Source of the DNA: Candidatus Hydrogenedentota bacterium
GTDB lineage: Bacteria; Hydrogenedentota; Hydrogenedentia; Hydrogenedentales; CAITNO01
Assembly (NCBI GenBank): GCA_903822375.1
Contig: CAIJOU010000462.1
Span: forward strand, 1 to 6,527
Reading direction: 5' to 3'
DNA: 6,527 bases
Shown here piece by piece: positions 1 through 4,000 of the stretch. The notes under the pieces are model-generated. The model saw only the letters and a program-made list of their open reading frames with translations, did not search any database and was not told the DNA's origin. The position numbers and the translations under genes were made by a program. Numbering within the stretch: position 1 is the stretch's first letter; each line of letters starts with the position of its first letter.

Positions 1-758
1 AGCTTGTTGGCAAAATCTATGTTGCTAAAAAGCAGGTTCATAATCTCGTTGCAGCGCATTCCAGTGTGCAGAGCGACCATAAAGAACAAATAATCCCTAG
101 GGTTCGGCTTAAACAAATCTTCATAATCTGCGATTTGGGAATCGTTCAACGGAATGATCCCTTGTACGTGAACCTTTTTTTCCTTGTTGGTAAGCTTGAA
201 CGACTGAGCCTTAATGGGATTAGAGAGCACGAGATTGTGGCCAACCGCCCATTTGAAGAAGGCTTGAAGTCTGGTAGCTTGTGTATATGTACTTGACTTA
301 ACAATCTTGCGAGAAGCGACATAGTCTTCCAGGGTTGAGTGTGTGATGTGTTTCACGCCGTAGATTTCATTGGTCTTGCAATACGCGAAAAAGAGAGTCA
401 AGAAGTTAATGCGCCCTTTGGAATCCATCGGTGAATAGGTCTTGTCTGTGTATGTCTTGTACTGCTCAAGCAACGAATCAAATTCCGGAATGACCCTTTC
501 CTGCAGAGCATTCATCTCATCAACAATCGCATCGAAGGTCTCGTTTAAAACTGGCTCGCCTGTGTCTGTATCTAAGTCGCCTTCAAGGTACAGTCTCGCA
601 GTCTTCAGAATGCTGATAGCTTTCTTTGTTGCAGCAGTCTTGTCAGACTCACCCGTTGATTGTCCCTTAAGCTTTCCGCCCTCGGTGTATCTATGGTAGA
701 CATACCATTTCTTTCCCCGCTTGACGAGGTGGTATCCCTTGTCTTTTCGTCTGCCCAT
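1..758 (-). CDS. Tyrosine recombinase / phage-type integrase, partial (C-terminus beyond base 1)
   Basis: Reading the minus strand from the ATG at 758-756 gives 252 complete codons with no stop before the window edge. Residues about 8-60 look like an arm-type DNA-binding domain: a KRGKKWYVYHRYTEGGKLKG strand pair, then STGESDKTAATKKA. Residues about 92-185 form a helical SAM-like core-binding domain. Residues 231-241 read HTGMRCNEIMN, the Arg-I box of the catalytic domain, with R235 as the expected first catalytic arginine. The Lys, His-x-x-Arg, His/Trp and Tyr boxes would lie to the left of base 1 and are not seen. Such enzymes cut and rejoin DNA at att sites to integrate or excise phages, conjugative elements or islands. 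The gene is visibly AT-richer than the genes to its right (24 G+C in the first 60 bases, against 38 in bases 1381-1440), which fits acquired DNA. The family call is secure; the type of element and whether the gene is intact cannot be judged. Confidence 0.9.
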   Translation of the reverse strand, partial: MGRRKDKGYHLVKRGKKWYVYHRYTEGGKLKGQSTGESDKTAATKKAISILKTARLYLEGDLDTDTGEPVLNETFDAIVDEMNALQERVIPEFDSLLEQYKTYTDKTYSPMDSKGRINFLTLFFAYCKTNEIYGVKHITHSTLEDYVASRKIVKSSTYTQATRLQAFFKWAVGHNLVLSNPIKAQSFKLTNKEKKVHVQGIIPLNDSQIADYEDLFKPNPRDYLFFMVALHTGMRCNEIMNLLFSNIDFANK

Positions 759-764
759 GACTTA

Positions 765-769
765 TCCTT
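765..769 (-). promoter_or_regulatory. Shine-Dalgarno site of the integrase gene
   Basis: The minus strand reads AAGGA followed by six bases (TAAGTC) and then the ATG at 758. This well-placed site supports the chosen start over any upstream codon. Confidence 0.65.
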
Positions 770-790
770 GTTGAGTGATTGGCTGTAAGC

Positions 791-849
791 AACATCTGTT
801 AACAAAGCGTAACATAATGTTAACAAAAATGCAAATAACCGCATTAACA
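791..849. repeat. Tandem TGTTAACAAA repeats in the divergent integrase/oxidoreductase spacer
   Basis: The spacer between the two divergent starts (759-858) contains AACATCTGTTAACAAA at 791-806 and AACATAATGTTAACAAA at 811-827. These are imperfect copies of one unit whose TGTTAACAAA cores lie 21 bp apart, about two helical turns. A third, shorter TTAACA lies at 844-849. GTTAAC is itself a palindrome. Same-face spacing of this kind is typical of operators or of arm-type sites bound by an integrase or its excision factor, and the position directly upstream of an integrase fits both. Promoters for both genes should also lie here, but I see no convincing -35/-10 pair on either strand. The repeat is seen directly; its role is inferred. 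Confidence 0.6.
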
Positions 850-854
850 GGGGG
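849..854 (+). promoter_or_regulatory. Shine-Dalgarno site fixing the oxidoreductase start at 859
   Basis: AGGGGG followed by CATA and then ATG at 859. The frame is open further up to an ATG at 775, but that would add 28 residues (starting MIGCKQHLLTKRN) that lie before the Rossmann strand, are encoded by the repeat-bearing spacer and do not belong to the family. The start at 859 gives the usual beginning for this family. Confidence 0.6.
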
Positions 855-858
855 CATA

Positions 859-1848
859 ATGAGCTACTCAAAGATTCGCTGGGGCATCCTGGCCACAGGA
901 AACATTACGCACAAGATGGTCGCAGGCTTGAAGGTGCTGCCCGACGCGGAGGTTGTCGCGGTGGGTTCGCGCAGCATGTCCAGCGCCAATGCCTTCGCGG
1001 ACAAGTATGGCATCCCGCACCGCCACGGATCCTACGAGGCGCTCTGCGCCGATCCGGAGGTGGACGTGATCTACGTCGCCCCGCCCCACTCGGGCCACAA
1101 GGATTGCACCATCATGGCGCTCAACGGCGGCAAGGCGGTGCTGTGCGAAAAGCCCTTTGCCATCAACCGCGCCGAAGCCGAAGAAATGGTCGACCTGGCC
1201 CGTGCGGAGAAGCTGTTCCTTATGGAGGCCATGTGGACGCGCTTCCTGCCCACCGTCGTGCAGACGCGCAAATGGCTCAAAGAGGGCCGCATTGGCACGC
1301 CGCAGATGGTCTATGCCGATTTCGGATTTCGAACCGAATACGAAGAGGAAAGCCGCCTGTTTGACCCCGCCTTCGGCGGCGGCGGCCTACTCGACGTCGG
1401 CATCTATCCCGTTTCTTTCGCCGCAATGGTGTTCGGCGCCGTGCCCAACCGTATCGCCGCCATGGCCGAAATCGGGCCGACCGGCGTGGACGACATGAAC
1501 GGCGCCGTGCTCGGCTTTCCCGGCGGTGGACTGGCGCTGGTGTCCAGTGCCGTGCGGTCCAACACCCAGCAGGAGGCGCGCATTGTCGGCACCAACGGCA
1601 TGATCCATCTGACCTCGCCCTTCTGGTGCGGCACCCAGGCCGGGCTTACGGTCAACGGTTTCGACCCCGAAACCTTCGAACTGCCCTATGAGGGCAACGG
1701 CTACAACTGCCAGGCCCGCGAGGTGATGGACTGCATGCGCGCGGGCAAACTGGAAAGCGACGTCATGCTGCTCGACGAATCCATCGCCATCATGGGCACC
1801 CTGGACGAAATGCGCGCCCAGTGGGGCGTCAAGTATCCGATGGAATAG
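859..1848 (+). CDS. Gfo/Idh/MocA-family NAD(P)-dependent oxidoreductase (dihydrodiol dehydrogenase / glucose-fructose oxidoreductase-like)
   Basis: A cytoplasmic 329-residue enzyme of normal family length. Residues 8-17 (WGILATGNIT) form the Rossmann dinucleotide loop, with Ala where many members have the second Gly. VVAVGSRS follows at 32-39 as the second strand. YVAPPHSGH (72-80) and CEKPFAIN (96-103) are family hallmarks; K98 of the EKP motif is the expected catalytic or substrate-binding lysine. The C-terminal sheet domain includes EAMWTRFLP (123-131) and GGGGLLDVGIYPV (173-185); D179 and Y183 fit the conserved Asp and Tyr of the dimeric dihydrodiol dehydrogenase branch. Members oxidise or reduce sugar hydroxyl or keto groups, or trans-dihydrodiols, with NAD(P). 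The exact substrate cannot be read from sequence; a sugar or sugar derivative is likely given the carbohydrate enzyme downstream. It is the first gene of a tight plus-strand cluster, with its stop 13 bases before the next start. Confidence 0.9.
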   Translation: MSYSKIRWGILATGNITHKMVAGLKVLPDAEVVAVGSRSMSSANAFADKYGIPHRHGSYEALCADPEVDVIYVAPPHSGHKDCTIMALNGGKAVLCEKPFAINRAEAEEMVDLARAEKLFLMEAMWTRFLPTVVQTRKWLKEGRIGTPQMVYADFGFRTEYEEESRLFDPAFGGGGLLDVGIYPVSFAAMVFGAVPNRIAAMAEIGPTGVDDMNGAVLGFPGGGLALVSSAVRSNTQQEARIVGTNGMIHLTSPFWCGTQAGLTVNGFDPETFELPYEGNGYNCQAREVMDCMRAGKLESDVMLLDESIAIMGTLDEMRAQWGVKYPME

Positions 1849-1861
1849 GAAACAACAAGAA

Positions 1862-2347
1862 GTGGGTGGTCTTGTGGAGCGAAGATGGAGACTCGATTAT
1901 TATGCCGGATTCAGATTTCTGGCCCTTGTGTCCCTCTGTGCGGGCCTCGTATCCAATGTCATAGCACTGATCCTGGTAAGAACTGTCAGCCCCGAAAACG
2001 TGCCTTGGGAAACGGTCTTAACCACCACTCAGGCTAGACACTTGTGGATGGACTCTATATTCTACCTCCTCGTCTTACTTCTCTGCGGATACGTGGCATA
2101 TTGGGCTGTGAAACGGTGCACCCTGCCTGAGATAATATTTTGGGTATTGCTTTTCGCGTATTATCTTGTCTTGGCTGTTCTGGAATGTTTGGAAAAGGGC
2201 TGCCTTGGTCTTCTTCTTATCATCGACACGCTCTCACTATTGTTCTTCTTTCCTCTGCACTTCATCATACGGAGACTGAAACCGGAACCGCGATTCCCGG
2301 AACCGCGTGGACGATTCCCACGACCGGAAAACCCTCCTGCGAGATAG
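1862..2347 (+). CDS. Multi-pass membrane protein of unknown function with a Pro/Arg-rich tail
   Basis: I do not recognise the family. The 161-residue product has four likely membrane segments at about 17-39, 64-83, 90-110 and 114-136, then a basic, proline-rich tail (about 137-161) containing the tandem units PEPRF and PEPRG followed by RFPRPE. The first two helices are separated by a roughly 25-residue polar loop containing a conserved-looking PENVPW. The start is uncertain: GTG at 1862 has an AGGA 11 bases upstream (within the preceding stop), while an in-frame GTG at 1874 has only a weak GGGTGG. No good ATG is available. Base composition is lower than in both neighbours (28 G+C in bases 2041-2100) and it uses ATA and AGA codons more freely, so it may be a later arrival or a weakly expressed accessory gene within the cluster. 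It could be a small integral membrane regulator or partner, but nothing in the sequence shows which. Confidence 0.7.
   Translation: MGGLVERRWRLDYYAGFRFLALVSLCAGLVSNVIALILVRTVSPENVPWETVLTTTQARHLWMDSIFYLLVLLLCGYVAYWAVKRCTLPEIIFWVLLFAYYLVLAVLECLEKGCLGLLLIIDTLSLLFFFPLHFIIRRLKPEPRFPEPRGRFPRPENPPAR
2282..2319 (+). repeat. Short direct repeats coding the Pro/Arg-rich tail
   Basis: CCGGAACCGCG occurs at 2282-2292 and again at 2297-2307, a 15-base period equal to five codons. CGATTCCC occurs at 2291-2298 and 2312-2319. The repeats encode the PEPRF/PEPRG/RFPRPE tail of the membrane protein and look like a slippage duplication kept in frame. Confidence 0.6.
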
Positions 2348-2348
2348 G

Positions 2349-2355
2349 AAAGGGA
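2349..2355 (+). promoter_or_regulatory. Shine-Dalgarno site of the aldo/keto reductase, fused to the upstream stop
   Basis: The membrane-protein stop lies in the string TAGGAAAGGGA; AAAGGGA ends four bases before the ATG at 2360. Ribosomes ending translation upstream would sit on this site, which favours coupled translation. Confidence 0.55.
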
Positions 2356-2359
2356 TTCG

Positions 2360-3316
2360 ATGCAGTACGGAACCATACCCGGCCTTGACAAGCCGGTGTC
2401 GCGCATTGTGCAGGGCTGCATCATGCTCAACCCGGAAAACGAGGCCGACGATTACGCCCTGCTCGACGCGGTGTTTGAGGCGGGGGTGAACACGTTCGAC
2501 AACGCGCACATCTACGGCAACGGCGACACCGAACGCGTGTTCGGGCGCTGGGTCGCCTCGCGCGGCATTCGTGACCGGATTGTGCTGCTGGACAAGGGCG
2601 CGCACCACAACGCCGACCGCAAACGCGTCACATCCTATGACATCGAAGCCGACATCCACGACTCGCTGGCGCGGCTTAAGTTTGATCACATCGACCTGTA
2701 CGGGCTGCACCGTGACGACCCGTCGGTGCCGGTCGGTCCCATTGTGGAATCACTCAACGCGCACCGTTCCGCTGGCCTCGTAGGGCCCTTTGGCGGGTCC
2801 AACTGGCGCGCGGACCGCGTGGCGGCCGCCAATGACTATGCCCGCGCGCACGGTCTTGAGCCCTTCGCGTTCTCCAGTCCCCATTTCAGTCTCGCCGAGA
2901 TGGTCGAGGCCCCCTGGGACGACTGCATCAGCATCACCGGCGCGCACGCCGCCGAACAGAAGTGGTACCGCAGCGAAAGGTTGCCCGTGTTCTCCTGGTC
3001 CACGCTGTCCGGCGGTTGGTTCAGCGGCCGGTTGAGCCGCACCAACCAGGCCGAACACCTGGACACGCTGTACATGCGATGCTATGGATGCGAGGCCAAC
3101 TTCCGCAGGCTCGAACGGGCCACGCAGTTCGGCAAAGAGCGCGGGCTCAGCCCCGCGCAGGTGGCGCTGGCCTACGTGCTCAATCAGGACCTGAACGTCT
3201 TCCCGCTGGTCGCGGCCTTCTCGCCCAATGAAATCAGGGAGCTTGCCGCCGCCGTGGACCTGAGACTCACCCGCGTGGAACTGGACTGGCTCGACCTCCG
3301 CAGCGACAGCCGATAG
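2360..3316 (+). CDS. Aldo/keto reductase family oxidoreductase
   Basis: A 318-residue cytoplasmic (alpha/beta)8-barrel enzyme of normal AKR length. The catalytic tetrad can be read as D47 and Y52 in FDNAHIYG (46-53), K79 in LLDKGAHH, and H117 in DLYGLHRDDP. GGSNW (145-149) matches the strand that carries the GxSN cofactor and amide-binding motif, with Gly in place of the more usual Val. The C-terminal stretch SPAQVALAYVLNQ (264-276), then FPLVAAFSPNEIREL, is the region that binds the NADP(H) adenosine-phosphate end. Enzymes of this type reduce aldehydes and ketones, or act on sugars, with NAD(P)H. The subgroup marked by LEPFAFSSPHFSLAE and WYRSERLPVFSW is often annotated as a sugar-type AKR, but no substrate is assigned here. 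It lies 12 bases after the membrane-protein stop and 9 before the thioredoxin start, so it is probably co-transcribed with both and with the Gfo/Idh/MocA gene. Confidence 0.9.
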   Translation: MQYGTIPGLDKPVSRIVQGCIMLNPENEADDYALLDAVFEAGVNTFDNAHIYGNGDTERVFGRWVASRGIRDRIVLLDKGAHHNADRKRVTSYDIEADIHDSLARLKFDHIDLYGLHRDDPSVPVGPIVESLNAHRSAGLVGPFGGSNWRADRVAAANDYARAHGLEPFAFSSPHFSLAEMVEAPWDDCISITGAHAAEQKWYRSERLPVFSWSTLSGGWFSGRLSRTNQAEHLDTLYMRCYGCEANFRRLERATQFGKERGLSPAQVALAYVLNQDLNVFPLVAAFSPNEIRELAAAVDLRLTRVELDWLDLRSDSR

Positions 3317-3318
3317 GA
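3315..3318 (+). promoter_or_regulatory. Shine-Dalgarno AGGA overlapping the aldo/keto reductase stop
   Basis: The stop TAG at 3314-3316 shares its AG with AGGA, seven bases before the ATG at 3326. This is the same TAGGAA layout as at 1846 and 2345. Confidence 0.5.
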
Positions 3319-3325
3319 AGCCAAT

Positions 3326-3892
3326 ATGAAATCACCAGAAGAACCGCAGGACAACATCAGGCCCGGGACACTAATCAGGGAACGATGGCGGCAGATAGTG
3401 CTGATTTTCGTGGGCATGGTTGTGGCCGTGCTCTTCTTGGGCGGCTATCTGAGCATGCCGGACCCCCTCGAGGGCAAATTCGCCAAGGTGTTCTCTCTTA
3501 CTTCTCTTGACGGCAAGAAAGTGAACCTTGCGGACCATCTCGGCAAAGACGTGGTGCTGCTCGACTTCTGGGCCGTGTGGTGCCCTCCCTGCCGAAAGTC
3601 CGTCCCGGCCCTGGCGAAAATCGCGGAGGAACTCCGCCCGAAGGGCTTGGCCGTTTATGCGGTCAACCAGCAGGATGCCCCGGACGCCGTGCGCAGTTTT
3701 CTCAAGAGTGAGAACGTGGATGTCAACGTGCTGATGGACCCCGAAAGCGTTGCGGGCGACCTGTACGGGGTGTCAAGCATACCCAAGATGGTTCTCATCG
3801 ACCGGACGGGAACCGTCGTTTTCGTGCAAAAGGGTTACGGTCCCGGCGCCGAATCGACCCTTCGCAAAGCAATCGGAAAGGCACTCAAATAG
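3326..3892 (+). CDS. Membrane-anchored thioredoxin-like protein (TlpA/ResA/DsbE type)
   Basis: The 188-residue product begins with a charged cytoplasmic leader (1-22), followed by one hydrophobic segment at about 23-42 (QIVLIFVGMVVAVLFLGGYL). This is an uncleaved N-in anchor, leaving the rest outside the cytoplasm. The thioredoxin-fold domain spans about 52-188: FSLTSLDGKKVNLADHLGKDVVLLDFWAVWCPPCRKSVP carries the redox pair C86 and C89 (CPPC), and SIPK supplies the cis-proline P153 facing the active site. WCPPC is typical of TlpA/ResA-type reductants that keep apocytochrome or other exported thiols reduced, rather than of the cytoplasmic thioredoxin WCGPC type. No cytochrome c maturation gene is in view, so its partner is unknown; it could serve exported cysteine-containing enzymes. 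It closes the tight four-gene cluster. The family call is firm; the physiological role is inference. Confidence 0.9.
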   Translation: MKSPEEPQDNIRPGTLIRERWRQIVLIFVGMVVAVLFLGGYLSMPDPLEGKFAKVFSLTSLDGKKVNLADHLGKDVVLLDFWAVWCPPCRKSVPALAKIAEELRPKGLAVYAVNQQDAPDAVRSFLKSENVDVNVLMDPESVAGDLYGVSSIPKMVLIDRTGTVVFVQKGYGPGAESTLRKAIGKALK

Positions 3893-3895
3893 AAC

Positions 3896-3913
3896 GCGGA
3901 CGATTCCGTCCGC
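3896..3913 (+). other. Small perfect hairpin after the thioredoxin gene, possible terminator
   Basis: GCGGACG (3896-3902), the loop ATTC, then CGTCCGC (3907-3913) form a seven-base-pair GC-rich stem that starts three bases after the stop codon. No T-run follows, so it is not a standard intrinsic terminator. It may stabilise the mRNA 3' end or mark the end of the four-gene unit. The rest of the 108-bp gap holds a short imperfect tandem (GGGGACAGC at 3943-3951, GGGAACAGC at 3952-3960) and no clear promoter. Confidence 0.4.
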
Positions 3914-3985
3914 ACAGCCCTGACCCCTTCAGCAAAGAACACGGGGACAGCGGGAACAGCAACACTCGGACCGGTCGCTGCCGAT

Positions 3986-3992
3986 AAGGTGA
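3986..3992 (+). promoter_or_regulatory. Shine-Dalgarno site of the secreted hydrolase
   Basis: AAGGTGA sits eight bases before the ATG at 4001. An in-frame GTG at 3989 lies inside this site and would only lengthen the leader, so the ATG that begins the signal peptide is preferred. Confidence 0.6.
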
Positions 3993-4000
3993 ACCCGAAT

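Noticed and set aside
66..699. Plus-strand short frames opposite the integrase
   Set aside because: They overlap the well-supported integrase frame, lack Shine-Dalgarno sites and show no known motif.
775..858. Upstream ATG start for the Gfo/Idh/MocA gene
   Set aside because: It adds 28 non-family residues encoded by the repeat-bearing spacer; the ATG at 859 has AGGGGG just before it and gives the standard N-terminus.
759..858. CRISPR-like repeat array in the spacer
   Set aside because: There are only two to three short, imperfect, closely adjoining units with no distinct spacers between them.
605..871. Minus-strand 88-codon frame whose early part looks like a signal peptide (MRLFAFLLTLCYALLTDVAYS)
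   Set aside because: It runs into the integrase gene in another frame and then becomes Ser/Arg-rich without pattern. The hydrophobic run comes from the AT-rich spacer, and the integrase frame has clear domain evidence.
2306..2322. Second small hairpin sharing GGACGATTCC with the one at 3896
   Set aside because: The stem is only five base pairs and lies inside coding sequence; a shared 10-mer is expected by chance in a window of this size.
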